64,000 nt of DNA from Rhizobium sp. WYCCWR10014 (GTDB lineage: Bacteria; Pseudomonadota; Alphaproteobacteria; Rhizobiales; Rhizobiaceae). Positions within the stretch are counted from its first letter, which is position 1; every line of letters starts with the position of its first letter. The position numbers and the translations under genes are program-made. The notes beneath the pieces were generated by a model. It was not told the DNA's origin and did no database searches. It saw only the letters and a list, made by a program, of their open reading frames with translations. Below are positions 1-9,121 of this stretch, piece by piece. The stretch lies in assembly GCF_001657485.1 (NCBI RefSeq), contig NZ_LXFU01000024.1, positions 186,001 to 250,000 on the forward strand, in the 5' to 3' direction.

Positions 1-557
1 CCGGGCGATTGCGTGGCGGCATAGCGGATCAGGCCGGCGATCGCCGCAACGCCGCTGCTGTCGAAGCTTTTGACCGTCGGCGAATAATAAACGCCGCCAT
101 TGCCGGCGACGAGGTTCTTGAGGCGGTTGAAATTGCCGCCGAAGCTGTAGTCGTTGGCCCCGAGCCGACGGTCACCGTCGCGGCCATGGATGAAAATCAC
201 CGTGAATGCGGCATTCCCGGCCGGTCCCACCCTGGTGACATCGAGCTTGATGCCGTCGAGAGACAGCGTCTCGTCCGCTTGCGCCTTGCGGATGCCGAGC
301 GACACATATTTCTGCTGCACCCGCTTTTGCGGGATCTGGTCGCGGCCGTTGATATCGCGCATCTCGTCATAGTCGATGACCTCGGAGGCGCCGCCGTCGC
401 CGGTCTGCAGCACGGTCTGCTTCGAAAACAGATCGTCCTTGAAAGGAGGCAAAGCGTCGGCCGCCTCTGCCGGGCCAACAGTGGACAGCATGGCCGCGGA
501 CAAGAAAAACGCCGCAATTGCGGTGATGATGGTGCAATGACTTGTGGACATTCGCAT
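1..557 (-). CDS. Alpha/beta-hydrolase (esterase-like), exported, 5' part only
   Basis: This is the N-terminal 185 or so codons of a leftward gene that runs off the window start. Residues 1-32 look like a signal peptide with a hydrophobic core and an AEA-type cleavage site, so the product is probably periplasmic. Around residue 125 a beta-strand followed by IHGRDGDR resembles the oxyanion-hole turn of alpha/beta-hydrolases, and the mature part opens with an acidic linker. The nucleophile Ser and catalytic His would lie outside the window. ATG codons at 557 and 551 are both possible; an AGGA sits upstream of the first. The family call is moderate and the substrate unknown. It is divergent from parE, and the space between them must hold both promoters. 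Confidence 0.6.
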   Translation of the reverse strand, partial: MRMSTSHCTIITAIAAFFLSAAMLSTVGPAEAADALPPFKDDLFSKQTVLQTGDGGASEVIDYDEMRDINGRDQIPQKRVQQKYVSLGIRKAQADETLSLDGIKLDVTRVGPAGNAAFTVIFIHGRDGDRRLGANDYSFGGNFNRLKNLVAGNGGVYYSPTVKSFDSSGVAAIAGLIRYAATQSP

Positions 558-776
558 TCGGATGGTTCCTGAAGCCTGCCGCCGCTTGCCATTCTGCACC
601 CGGCAACGCAAATCATTTGGGAAAAGCCCGCCAAGACCGGCGGTGTCGCGTATAGAGGTGCTTTCTGGCAAAATCTGCCTGATTCGCAAACGTGGCATGA
701 AATGCGGTGATTTTGGGTCGGCGGCGGATGCCCGCCCAAGCCAGACCTAAGACAGGATGAAGATCTGAACGGCTCC

Positions 777-2876
777 ATGGACGATAGCAACGACCTCTTT
801 TCCGGAATGCCCCTCTCTGAAAAACGCGAGGAGGCGCAGAAGCCTGCGGTGCCCGCCGAACAGCCGCCGGCTCCGGCTACGCCTGCCGCAGCAGCACCCC
901 CTGCTGGCGGCGCCTCGGCACGCCCGGCGCCCGCCGCCTCGAACTCGGATGATTACGGTGCCTCGTCGATCCGGGTCCTCGAAGGCCTCGAGCCGGTGCG
1001 CATGCGTCCTGGCATGTATATCGGCGGCACCGATGAAAAGGCGCTGCACCACCTGTTTGCCGAAGTCATCGACAATGCGATGGATGAGGCGGTCGCCGGA
1101 CACGCCAATTTCATCGAGGTCTATCTCGACCTCGAGGGTTATCTCACCGTCTCCGACAACGGCCGTGGCATCCCGGTCGAGAACCATCCGCAGGTGCCGG
1201 GCAAGTCGACGCTCGAAGTCATCATGACTAAGCTGCATGCCGGCGGCAAATTCGACGGCAAGGCCTACGAGACCTCGGGCGGCCTGCACGGGGTCGGCGT
1301 TTCGGTCGTCAACGCGCTCTCCGACGACCTCGAAGTCGAGGTGGCGCGAAACCGCAAGCTCTACCGCCAGCGCTTCTCCCGCGGCCTGCCGCAGGGCGGG
1401 CTCGAAGAGTTGGGCGACGTCCACAATCGCCGCGGCACCCGCGTGCGCTTCCATCCAGACCCCCAGATCTTTGGGGATCACATGAAGTTCGATGCCGCGC
1501 GCGTCTTCCGCATGGCGCGCTCGAAGGCCTATCTCTTCGGCGGCGTCGAGATCCGCTGGAGCTGCGAGGCGGGCGTCCTGCCCGAAGGTTCCGAGGTTCC
1601 TGACAAGGCCGTCTTCCACTTCCCCGGCGGCCTGAAGGACTATCTCCAGGCGACGATGGGCAAGGAGTTCACCGTCACCCGCGAGATCTTTGCCGGCAAG
1701 ACCGAGAAGACCAGCGGCCACGGCTCGATGGAATGGGCGATCACCTGGTATGGCGGCGATCCGCAGGTGCATTCCTATTGCAACACCATCCCGACGCCCG
1801 AAGGCGGCACGCATGAGGCCGGCCTTCGCATCGCGCTGACCAAGGGCCTGAAGGCCTATGCGGAGCTGACGCAGAACAAGCGCGCCGCGCAGATCACCAC
1901 CGACGACGTAATGATTTCGGCCGTCGGCATGCTGTCGGTCTTCATTCGCGAGCCGGAATTCGTCGGTCAGACCAAAGACAAGCTTGCGACCGTCGAGGCC
2001 CAGCGCATCGTCGAGAACGCGTTGCGCGATCCCTTCGACCATTACCTTGCCGACAATCCGAACGAGTCGGCCAAGCTGCTCGACTGGGTGATCGAGCGCG
2101 CCGAGGAGCGTCTGCGCCGCCGCAAGGAAAAGGAAGTCAACCGCAAGAGCGCGGTGCGTAAATTGCGCCTGCCCGGCAAGCTCGCCGACTGCTCGCAGAA
2201 CACCGCCGAGGGCGCCGAACTCTTCATCGTCGAGGGTGACTCGGCAGGCGGTTCGGCCAAGCAGGCGCGCAACCGCGCCAATCAGGCAATTCTGCCGCTA
2301 CGCGGCAAGATCCTCAACGTCGCCAGCGCCGGCCGCGAAAAACTCGGCGCCAACCAGCAGCTCGCCGATCTCATTCAGGCGCTCGGCTGCGGCACGCGCT
2401 CGAAATACCGCGACGAAGACCTGCGTTACGAGCGCATCATCGTCATGACCGATGCCGACGTCGACGGCGCCCACATCGCTTCGCTGCTGATCACCTTCTT
2501 CTACCAGGAGATGCCGGAGCTGGTGCGCGGCGGCCATCTCTTCCTCGCCGTGCCGCCGCTTTACAAGATCACTCAAGGCTCGAAATCCGCCTATGCCCGC
2601 GACGACAATCATCGCGCCGAGCTGATGCAGACGGAGTTCAAGGGCAAGGCCAAGGTCGAGATTAGCCGCTTCAAAGGTCTCGGCGAAATGATGCCCGCCC
2701 AGCTCAAGGAAACCACCATGGATCCGTCCAAGCGCACCCTGCTCAAGGTGCTGATCGACGAGGTGGATTTCGAAGGCACCCGCAGCGCCGTCGATGATCT
2801 GATGGGCACCAAACCGGAAGCCCGCTTCCGCTTCATCCAGGATCGTGCAGCCTTTGCCGAAAACCTCGATATCTAG
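777..2876 (+). CDS. parE: DNA topoisomerase IV subunit B
   Basis: ParE is the ATPase subunit of topoisomerase IV, which decatenates sister chromosomes with ParC. The 699-residue product starts with a Pro/Ala-rich, probably disordered tail of about 60 residues. A GHKL ATPase follows (RMRPGMYIGGTDEKAL, then EVIDNAMDE with Asn100 as the Mg-ATP ligand, and DNGRGIP). The transducer domain comes next, then a TOPRIM domain with LFIVEGDSAGGSA near residue 481 and TDADVDGAH near 558. The C-terminus holds RFKGLGEM. Length and the lack of a GyrB-type insert favour ParE over GyrB. A stem-loop terminator follows the stop codon. The ATG is preceded by an AGGATGAAG-like stretch. Confidence 0.93.
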   Translation: MDDSNDLFSGMPLSEKREEAQKPAVPAEQPPAPATPAAAAPPAGGASARPAPAASNSDDYGASSIRVLEGLEPVRMRPGMYIGGTDEKALHHLFAEVIDNAMDEAVAGHANFIEVYLDLEGYLTVSDNGRGIPVENHPQVPGKSTLEVIMTKLHAGGKFDGKAYETSGGLHGVGVSVVNALSDDLEVEVARNRKLYRQRFSRGLPQGGLEELGDVHNRRGTRVRFHPDPQIFGDHMKFDAARVFRMARSKAYLFGGVEIRWSCEAGVLPEGSEVPDKAVFHFPGGLKDYLQATMGKEFTVTREIFAGKTEKTSGHGSMEWAITWYGGDPQVHSYCNTIPTPEGGTHEAGLRIALTKGLKAYAELTQNKRAAQITTDDVMISAVGMLSVFIREPEFVGQTKDKLATVEAQRIVENALRDPFDHYLADNPNESAKLLDWVIERAEERLRRRKEKEVNRKSAVRKLRLPGKLADCSQNTAEGAELFIVEGDSAGGSAKQARNRANQAILPLRGKILNVASAGREKLGANQQLADLIQALGCGTRSKYRDEDLRYERIIVMTDADVDGAHIASLLITFFYQEMPELVRGGHLFLAVPPLYKITQGSKSAYARDDNHRAELMQTEFKGKAKVEISRFKGLGEMMPAQLKETTMDPSKRTLLKVLIDEVDFEGTRSAVDDLMGTKPEARFRFIQDRAAFAENLDI

Positions 2877-2889
2877 AATATGCCATAGA

Positions 2890-2936
2890 GCGCGCCGAAC
2901 GGTTGGATAGACACGGGTTCGGCGCGCCGCATTTTA
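2890..2936 (+). terminator. Intrinsic terminator after parE
   Basis: A perfect 11-bp inverted repeat (GCGCGCCGAAC at 2890-2900 and its complement at 2917-2927) encloses a 16-nt loop and is followed by a short T run at 2932-2935. It lies 13 bases past the parE stop. Confidence 0.65.
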
Positions 2937-3071
2937 GCATTCACGATTTCACGGAACTGACGAAGAACCGTAACAACTCCGTCAAACAACCGGCGCATGA
3001 AGCGGTCGGCGTGCTCCCCAGGGAGCATTTGCGCCGGTCGAACCGTTTTCAACCCTTGCCGGATATTTGTC

Positions 3072-4205
3072 ATGACCAAGCGTTTTCTCGCGGCTGCCGC
3101 TTTCGTTCTTCTGTCCAGCACCGTCAGCGCCACCGATATCGGCGCCACCTTCGAGACCGCCTGCCCCTTCGGCGATTGCGCCGCTGGCATGTCGCTCTCC
3201 TATCTCGGTGAATTCGTCATCCCCACCGGCCACATGGAAAACGGCGTCGAATTCGGCGGCATTTCCGGCCTCGATTTCGATGCCGCCACCGGCCACTATC
3301 TCGCCATCAGCGACGACCGCTCGGAAAGAGGCCCGGCCCGTTTCTATGAACTCGACGTCGATGTCGACGCCTCCGGCCTCAAGGGCGTATCGGTCGTCAA
3401 GCAGGTGACGCTGAAGGACAAGAACGGCGAGCCCTTCACTGCCAGGACCGTCGATCCGGAATCGATCCGCCTCGGCAAGGACGGCATCTATTGGGGCAGC
3501 GAAGGTGACGGCAAGGCGTTGCTTCCGCCCTTCGTCCGTGTCGCTTCGCCGGACGGCTCCTTCGTCCGCGAATTCAAGCTGCCGGAGGGCTTTGCACCGA
3601 CGGCAGACAAGTCGACCGGCATCCGTGACAATCTCGCCTTCGAGGATCTTGCCGTCGCGCCCTCCGGCGATGTTTTCGTCGGTGTCGAAGCGGCCCTCTA
3701 CCAGGATGGTCCGAACCCCTCGCTGACGTCAGGCAGCCTGTCGCGCATCGTCCGCTACGACGGCCCCACGGGCGAGCCAAAAGCTGAATACGTCTACCTC
3801 GTCTCGCCGATCCCGCAGGCAGCCACCAAGGCCGACGGCGGCAATGACAACGGCATGTCCGAGATTCTTGCCCTCGACGATCACCGCCTGCTCGCCGTCG
3901 AACGAAGCTATGCCCAGGGCTTCGGCAACAATATCAAGATCATGATGATGGATCTGACTGACGCCACCGATGTATCCGCTATCGCTTCGCTCGCCAAAAA
4001 CGACCAGCGCGTCGTTCCCGTTCGCAAAAGCCAGGTCCTCGATTTGAGGGCGATCGGCCTCGTTCCCGACAATATCGAGGCGATGTCGCTCGGCAAGGCC
4101 AAGGATGGCGCCGACGTTCTCATTCTCGGCTCCGACAATAATTTCTCGGCCGGCCAGAAGACGCAATTCTATGCCTTCAAGGTTCTCAGGCGTCCGCAGC
4201 AGTAA
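3072..4205 (+). CDS. Exported esterase-like activity of phytase domain protein
   Basis: The 377-residue product begins with a clear signal peptide (MTKRFLAAAAFVLLSSTVSA), so it should act in the periplasm. That peptide decides the start at 3072 over the in-frame ATG at 2997. The body matches the phytase-like propeller family (PF13449): GGISGLDFD near residue 58, then ISDDRSERGPARFYELD, then TVDPESIRL, NLAFEDLAV and DNIEAMSLG, the usual blade motifs with acidic metal-binding residues. Activity on phytate has not been shown for most members, so the substrate is open. It stands alone between parE and the AI-2E-type permease. Confidence 0.75.
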   Translation: MTKRFLAAAAFVLLSSTVSATDIGATFETACPFGDCAAGMSLSYLGEFVIPTGHMENGVEFGGISGLDFDAATGHYLAISDDRSERGPARFYELDVDVDASGLKGVSVVKQVTLKDKNGEPFTARTVDPESIRLGKDGIYWGSEGDGKALLPPFVRVASPDGSFVREFKLPEGFAPTADKSTGIRDNLAFEDLAVAPSGDVFVGVEAALYQDGPNPSLTSGSLSRIVRYDGPTGEPKAEYVYLVSPIPQAATKADGGNDNGMSEILALDDHRLLAVERSYAQGFGNNIKIMMMDLTDATDVSAIASLAKNDQRVVPVRKSQVLDLRAIGLVPDNIEAMSLGKAKDGADVLILGSDNNFSAGQKTQFYAFKVLRRPQQ

Positions 4206-4321
4206 GACGTCCGGATCTGGGGGTCGAATAGCGACGCTTTGTATACGCTTTCCCGTTGCGGACCTTGAAACCGTCGGGATCATGGCCCATAACCAAAGTA
4301 CAAGAATAAGAAGAGGCGCGC

Positions 4322-5539
4322 GTGGGTGTGTTCGACCGTCAGAAAAGCAATCATGAACCGCGATGGCTCGGATCGTCGGCGCAAACGCGCACACCGCTGA
4401 TTCCCTCCATATCGGCGGCGCGCTGGCTGCTGGTCCTGGTCGTCGCTGCCGGCGTCTATTTCTTCTACGGCTTCCTCGTGCCGGTGCTCGCAGCCCTCGT
4501 CATCGGCTTCGCCAGCTGGCCGCTCTACCGCAAGCTTCTCGCCCGCGTCGGCGGCAATACGACGATCGCCGCGACCATCGCCATCATCCTGATCATCACC
4601 TTCCTGGTCATCCCGATCGGGCTTGCGGTCACCTATACGACGGGCGAAGTGCGCACCTGGGTCGCCTGGGCAATCCACGCCAACCGCGCCGGCGCCCCGA
4701 CACCCGACTGGATCGTCGCGCTGCCTTGGGCCGGCGCCTATCTCGATGAAGTCTGGACAAAATATATCGGCAGCCCCGGCGCACTCGGCGAAGTCATCCA
4801 GGCGGTCAGCGGCGCCAATATCGGCAACATCTATCGCGCCGTGCTTGCGGCCGGCGGCGGCGCCTTCCACCTGCTGCTGACGCTGCTCTTCATGCTGATC
4901 GCGCTGTTCTTTGTCTATCGCGACGGTTTCTCCTTCTCCAAGCAGATCGACATGCTGGGCGAGCGCATCCTGCCGAACCGCTGGGAGCGGATTTCCCGCG
5001 TCGTGCCGGCGACGATCAGCTCCACCGTCATGGGCATGACGTTGATCGCAATCGGCGAAGGCATCGTGCTCGGCCTTGCCTACTGGATTGCCGGCGTGCC
5101 GTCGCCGGTGACGCTCGGCGTGCTGACGGGCGTGATGGCGCTGATACCGGGCGGTGCGCCGCTCTCCTTCACGCTGGTCTCTATCTATCTGCTGGCGAGC
5201 GGCTCCCATGTCGCCGGCATCAGTCTCTTCGTCTGGGGGACGGTCGAGCTCTTCATCGTCGACAAGACGCTGCGGCCGAAGCTCGTCGGCGGTCCGATCA
5301 AGCTGCCCTTCCTGCCGACCTTCTTCGGCCTCGTCGGCGGCGTCAAGACGATGGGTTTCCTCGGCCTCTTCATCGGCCCGGTGCTGATGGCGCTGATCGT
5401 CGCCATCTGGCGCGAATGGATCCACGAGGCCCGCAACGCCGACAAGAGCGAGACCGGACCGCAGATCATCATCGACGAACAGGCCCCGCCGCCGCTCCCG
5501 GGGTCGCCGAAAACCATGCCGCGCGTCGCCGAAGGCTGA
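4322..5539 (+). CDS. AI-2E family transporter (PerM/YhhT type)
   Basis: A 405-residue polytopic inner-membrane protein of the AI-2E transporter family (PF01594). A GTG start at 4322 follows a purine-rich stretch (AGAAGAGG). About eight hydrophobic segments can be read: a pair near residues 33-70, one near 80-105, then several between 175 and 360. The family signatures GGAPLSFTLVSIYLL and a C-terminal LPTFFGLVGGVKTMG loop are present. Members move diverse small molecules or act as Na+/H+ antiporters, so the name does not prove autoinducer export here. The stop lies only 18 bases from the end of the convergent GNAT gene. Confidence 0.8.
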   Translation: MGVFDRQKSNHEPRWLGSSAQTRTPLIPSISAARWLLVLVVAAGVYFFYGFLVPVLAALVIGFASWPLYRKLLARVGGNTTIAATIAIILIITFLVIPIGLAVTYTTGEVRTWVAWAIHANRAGAPTPDWIVALPWAGAYLDEVWTKYIGSPGALGEVIQAVSGANIGNIYRAVLAAGGGAFHLLLTLLFMLIALFFVYRDGFSFSKQIDMLGERILPNRWERISRVVPATISSTVMGMTLIAIGEGIVLGLAYWIAGVPSPVTLGVLTGVMALIPGGAPLSFTLVSIYLLASGSHVAGISLFVWGTVELFIVDKTLRPKLVGGPIKLPFLPTFFGLVGGVKTMGFLGLFIGPVLMALIVAIWREWIHEARNADKSETGPQIIIDEQAPPPLPGSPKTMPRVAEG

Positions 5540-5557
5540 ACATGGCTTCGAGACCGG

Positions 5558-6016
5558 CTACCCCAGCCGCTTTTCCATGAACAGGCTAAGCGGATCCGGC
5601 AGATAGCTGCCGAAAGGCTCGATTTCCCGATATCCGTATTTGCGGTAGAGCGCGATCGCCTCGGGCTGATAGATGCCGGTTTCGAGCCGGATCGCCGTCA
5701 GCCCCTTTTCCCCTGCGATTGCTTCGAGCGCATTCATCAGGCCGCTAGCGATCCTCAGCCCTCTTGCCTCGGGGTCGACGAACATGCGCTTGATCTCCGC
5801 CGTGCCGTCGCCGGCCTCGACAAGCGCGCAGCAGCCGACGATCGCATCGTCGCTGCGCGCGACGAGGAAGCTCACCGAAGGTTTCTCCAGCACGGATAGG
5901 TCGACCAGATGGTTGCTCTCGGCAGGATAGAGTGATTGCGCATAGGCATCGGAAAGATCGAGAAGGCGGATGACGCCCTCCTGGCGCGGCGGCTCCAAGG
6001 CAATGGTGACGGACAT
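5558..6016 (-). CDS. GNAT family N-acetyltransferase
   Basis: A 152-residue single-domain acetyltransferase. The acetyl-CoA pyrophosphate-binding motif is seen as VDPEARGLRIASGLMNALE (about residues 89-107), preceded by the beta-strand AEIKRMFV and followed by AIRLETG and an ALYRKYGYRE strand-helix typical of GNATs. The start at 6016 is preferred because GAGGGAGCCAGG lies directly upstream and because the open frame extended to 6103 adds residues unlike the family. The substrate cannot be told. It is convergent with the AI-2E gene and divergent from the small exported gene at 6146. Confidence 0.8.
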   Translation of the reverse strand: MSVTIALEPPRQEGVIRLLDLSDAYAQSLYPAESNHLVDLSVLEKPSVSFLVARSDDAIVGCCALVEAGDGTAEIKRMFVDPEARGLRIASGLMNALEAIAGEKGLTAIRLETGIYQPEAIALYRKYGYREIEPFGSYLPDPLSLFMEKRLG

Positions 6017-6145
6017 CCTGGCTCCCTCTAACGGCGCGTGACAAAATTTTCCCCGATGTGACGAAGAGTTAATGCCCTTGCCTTCATTCGGTTGGAATTG
6101 CACCCTCTAAGACGATGAGGTGCTCAATAATCAAGGAAGCAGAAT

Positions 6146-6565
6146 ATGCAAGCGGTGCTGATCGCGATGACCATTCTCGGCTGCGACGATTCCATCAGCC
6201 AGTGCAATTATGTCGCGACGGTCGATAAACGCTGGGAAACCGTTGCCGCCTGCGATGCCGAAGCCGAACGACGGCTGAAGACCTATGTGAATGTCAACTA
6301 TCCCTCGGTGATCGCGGTGTGCGAGGCGCCGAAAGCCATCGCCGCCGCCGAGCCGCCGAAACCGGCGCCTGTGCCTGCCGCCGCGCCCGAGGTCGCTGTC
6401 GCAGCGCCCCAACCCGCAGGAAGGATAGCCGGTTTTGCTGAAGGCATCGCCGGGCAGGTCCGCGCCCACCTGCCCTCGGGCAGAAGCGTCAAGGACACAC
6501 TGACCAAGCCCGTGCACTTCGTCTCCGCCAGTTATTCCTGGGTGGTGACGCGGCTGGCTGATTAA
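6146..6565 (+). CDS. Conserved hypothetical small protein
   Basis: A 139-residue protein I do not recognise by function. The start is well supported by AAGGAAG eight bases upstream. The N-terminus (MQAVLIAMTILGCDD) carries four cysteines in the first 70 residues (LGCDD, QCNYV, AACDA, VCEAP), followed by a Pro/Ala-rich linker (residues 60-95) and a short tail that could be amphipathic. This resembles small exported or periplasm-facing proteins of rhizobia with disulfides, but no clear signal peptide precedes the first Cys. Its last four bases overlap the end of the convergent DUF2336 gene. Confidence 0.6.
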   Translation: MQAVLIAMTILGCDDSISQCNYVATVDKRWETVAACDAEAERRLKTYVNVNYPSVIAVCEAPKAIAAAEPPKPAPVPAAAPEVAVAAPQPAGRIAGFAEGIAGQVRAHLPSGRSVKDTLTKPVHFVSASYSWVVTRLAD

Positions 6566-7734
6566 GCGGCCGCAAGCGCCGCGTAGACGCGGGCCGATTG
6601 TCGCTGCTCGTTAACGTGCAGCTTTTCCACCATGTCGAGCAACTCGCCGATCGCGCCATGCGCGTCATGATGGCGGAATTTTTCGAGAAGACGGCCGCAG
6701 ACATTGCCGAGCACGCTTCCCGGCACTTTTCTGGCGGCGTCACGCCACAGCATCGTCGCCTCGACGAAGATCACGCTGATATCCCTCGGCAGGCCGGCGG
6801 ACTCGTAGAGCGCGCGCACGGCATGCATCCGCCCGGTTGCCAGGATCGAGCGCACCCGGCGCTCGCTGCACGCGGTCAGATCGACGATCGCGCCGGCGAA
6901 GAAATCTACCTTGCCGGCACAGAGCGCATGCATCAGGAAGGACGGCGTCAGCCGGCCGTTGAGGCGCAGATGCTGGACGAGATCAGGTATTTCGCGCGGC
7001 GCGATGTCGCCGGCGATCGAAACGATGGCGGCCTCGGTCGCCTCGCGGCTGATGCGCTGAAGCCGCTGCAGGCCGATCGCCGCCTGTGCCAGCGGCAGGC
7101 CGACCAGCGCATTACTGACATGCTGGGTCAGCAACTGGCGGGCATCGGCGGGAAGATCGCTGCGGTCGAGAAGCAGGTTGCGAATATCGCAGCAATCGCC
7201 GAGCCGTTCGGCGATGCGTTTCAACGATAGGCTGGAGATCACCGCGCCGTCATTCTCGAGCAGGCAGAGCAGTTCCTCCTCGTCGCCGACCTCCGCAAGG
7301 GCGGCGGACACCGGCCGCGTCACATGCGCTCTGGCGGCGATCAGCATGCGGGTGGCGCCGTTGCCGCGCGCGGCAAGGTCGACGAGATCGGCGTCGCTCA
7401 AAAGCGGCGAACAGGTCACCGCATGGCAGGCGACCTCGGGCTGGTCTTCGGCAAGCGAAAGGATAAGGTTGCGCGGAGCATCGGGCGACCAAGCGATCGC
7501 CTCGGCCAGCGCAAGCCGCACGCGCGGCGACGGATCGTCGAGAAGAAAAGTCATCGCCATTTCGGCCGCCGCCCGCTCGTCCGCGGACATTTCGGACTGC
7601 AGATAGGCGCGCCCGAGTGCGTTTGCGGCCCGGGCCCGGTCACCGGTCTTGGCCGTTTCGATCCAACGAAGGAAAGCTTCTACGATCACGCGACGCCCCA
7701 GCATTTGAACGCGATTCCCTCGCGCTCCATTCAA
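6562..7734 (-). CDS. DUF2336 domain-containing protein
   Basis: A 390-residue, almost wholly helical and soluble protein. The HEAT-like N-terminal part has DDPSPRVRLALAEAIAWS near residues 71-88 and further repeat-like helices (LADAD, ARGNGATRMLI), matching alphaproteobacterial DUF2336 proteins (PF10098). Its molecular role is unknown; HEAT-like folds usually mediate protein contacts. The start could be at 7734 or at the ATG at 7704 (MLGRRVIVE). No operon partner is evident, as the next leftward gene ends 78 bases upstream of its start. Confidence 0.7.
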   Translation of the reverse strand: MNGARGNRVQMLGRRVIVEAFLRWIETAKTGDRARAANALGRAYLQSEMSADERAAAEMAMTFLLDDPSPRVRLALAEAIAWSPDAPRNLILSLAEDQPEVACHAVTCSPLLSDADLVDLAARGNGATRMLIAARAHVTRPVSAALAEVGDEEELLCLLENDGAVISSLSLKRIAERLGDCCDIRNLLLDRSDLPADARQLLTQHVSNALVGLPLAQAAIGLQRLQRISREATEAAIVSIAGDIAPREIPDLVQHLRLNGRLTPSFLMHALCAGKVDFFAGAIVDLTACSERRVRSILATGRMHAVRALYESAGLPRDISVIFVEATMLWRDAARKVPGSVLGNVCGRLLEKFRHHDAHGAIGELLDMVEKLHVNEQRQSARVYAALAAA

Positions 7735-7812
7735 TGCTGTGACCGTAGTGGCAAAAGGTTTAAGATTGGTTCACCATGTTTCTTAAGCCATTGGACACCT
7801 TGCCGGTTCGGC

Positions 7813-8424
7813 TCAGCCTTGCTGCGGCTTCGGCCGGATCATCTCGAAAACATCGCTGCCTTCGCTGTAATCCATGTAGCCCATGCGGGCCAAAGGTCGG
7901 GCGATCGACATGTCGAGGCGGCCGTCCCTGACGATCGCTTCATCGATGCGGATGCCGACCACTTCGCCGAAGACGAGGACGTTTTCGGACGGTTCGCCCG
8001 AGAGCGTCTTCGGTTCGATGATCTCGGTCACCTTGCATTCGAGCACCGCGAAAGCCTCTCCGACATAGGGCGCGTCGATCAGTTCGCCCGGCTTAGCCGT
8101 CAGGCCGGCGAAGTCGAATTCGCTGTCGCCATAGGGCAGCGCCGCCGAGGAGAGGTTCATCTTCTCGGCGAGATCGCGGCTCACGAAATTGCAGGTGAAG
8201 ACGCCGGTCTCGGCCGCGTTGCGCTGGCTGTGCTTGCGCCCGGCGGAAGAAAACATCACCAGCTTCGGCCGGTCGGCAACGGCATTGAAGAAGGAATAGG
8301 GCGCCAGATTGATCGATCCGTCCCTGCCCTTGCTGCCGATCCAGCCGATCGGGCGCGGCGACACGATCGCCTTGAACGGATCATGCGCGAGCCCATGCCG
8401 GTTGCTGTCGGTGGTGTAAAACAT
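7813..8424 (-). CDS. Flavin reductase family protein (FMN-binding split barrel)
   Basis: A 203-residue protein with the flavin reductase-like fold. VSPRPIGWIGSKGRDGSINLAPYSFFNAV (residues 21-49) is the diagnostic FMN-binding N-terminal segment, followed by KDT-like residues replaced here by SQRNAAETGVFTCNFVS. It probably reduces or binds FMN in a flavin-dependent redox step. Its start overlaps the stop of the nitroreductase gene as TGATG at 8422-8426, so the two are translationally coupled and may supply a flavin redox pair. Confidence 0.82.
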   Translation of the reverse strand: MFYTTDSNRHGLAHDPFKAIVSPRPIGWIGSKGRDGSINLAPYSFFNAVADRPKLVMFSSAGRKHSQRNAAETGVFTCNFVSRDLAEKMNLSSAALPYGDSEFDFAGLTAKPGELIDAPYVGEAFAVLECKVTEIIEPKTLSGEPSENVLVFGEVVGIRIDEAIVRDGRLDMSIARPLARMGYMDYSEGSDVFEMIRPKPQQG

Positions 8425-9008
8425 CAGTCTTCCCCGCCGACCCAGGTCACGGTATCGGCAAGCTCCGGCCGCGGCCGCTCGATTGCCGGAAATGTCGTCG
8501 AGCCGATATGGATGAAGCCCGCCACCTTTTCATCAGGCCCGACGCCGAGCAGCGGATAGGCGCGCTCGTCATAGGCGAACCATTCCGTCAGCCAGTTGGC
8601 GACATAACCATTGGCATTGGCGGCGAGGATGACGTTGAAGCAAAGCGCGCCTGCCGACATCAACTGCTCCCATTCCGGGATCTTGATATGCGGCCCTGCC
8701 TTGCTGACGATGGCGACGACCACAGGCGCACGGGTGAAACGGCTGCGCTCGACCAGGATCATCTCCTCGGAAAGCTCGGGCTTTGTCTGAAGCGCCAGCG
8801 TCAGAAGTTCCTCGCCGAGACGCACGCGCTGCTCTCCGCGATAAACGATGAAGCGCCATGGGGCGATTTTGCCGTGATCGGGAACACGCGAGGCAAGACG
8901 CAGGATCTCCTCGATCTCGGCCTTCTCGGGGCCCGGTTCGCACATCTGAAAAGCGGGGATGGAGCGGCGCACGGCGAGGTAGTCGATCAGCTTGATATCG
9001 GATTTCAT
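8424..9008 (-). CDS. Nitroreductase family protein (YdjA-like)
   Basis: A 194-residue flavoprotein of the nitroreductase superfamily. The N-terminal FMN-binding segment reads [13 protein letters not shown] with RRS contacting the flavin phosphate. The dimer-interface motif [13 protein letters not shown] near residues 45-57 and [14 protein letters not shown] near the C-terminus are typical of the short, YdjA-like subgroup. It likely performs NAD(P)H-dependent two-electron reduction of an unknown substrate. The ATG at 9008 (MKSDIKLID) fits the family better than the upstream TTG at 9041. It is coupled to the flavin reductase gene downstream. Confidence 0.85.
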   Translation of the reverse strand: MKSDIKLIDYLAVRRSIPAFQMCEPGPEKAEIEEILRLASRVPDHGKIAPWRFIVYRGEQRVRLGEELLTLALQTKPELSEEMILVERSRFTRAPVVVAIVSKAGPHIKIPEWEQLMSAGALCFNVILAANANGYVANWLTEWFAYDERAYPLLGVGPDEKVAGFIHIGSTTFPAIERPRPELADTVTWVGGED

Positions 9009-9121
9009 ACGGGAGAAGCTCTCATTTTTATGCTGCTGCAAAGGGTGGGTCTTGAATTTGCCATCGCGTTGGTCTTGAAGTGACCTTTGCGATTTCAGAA
9101 GTCAATCGGTTCACGAAACAG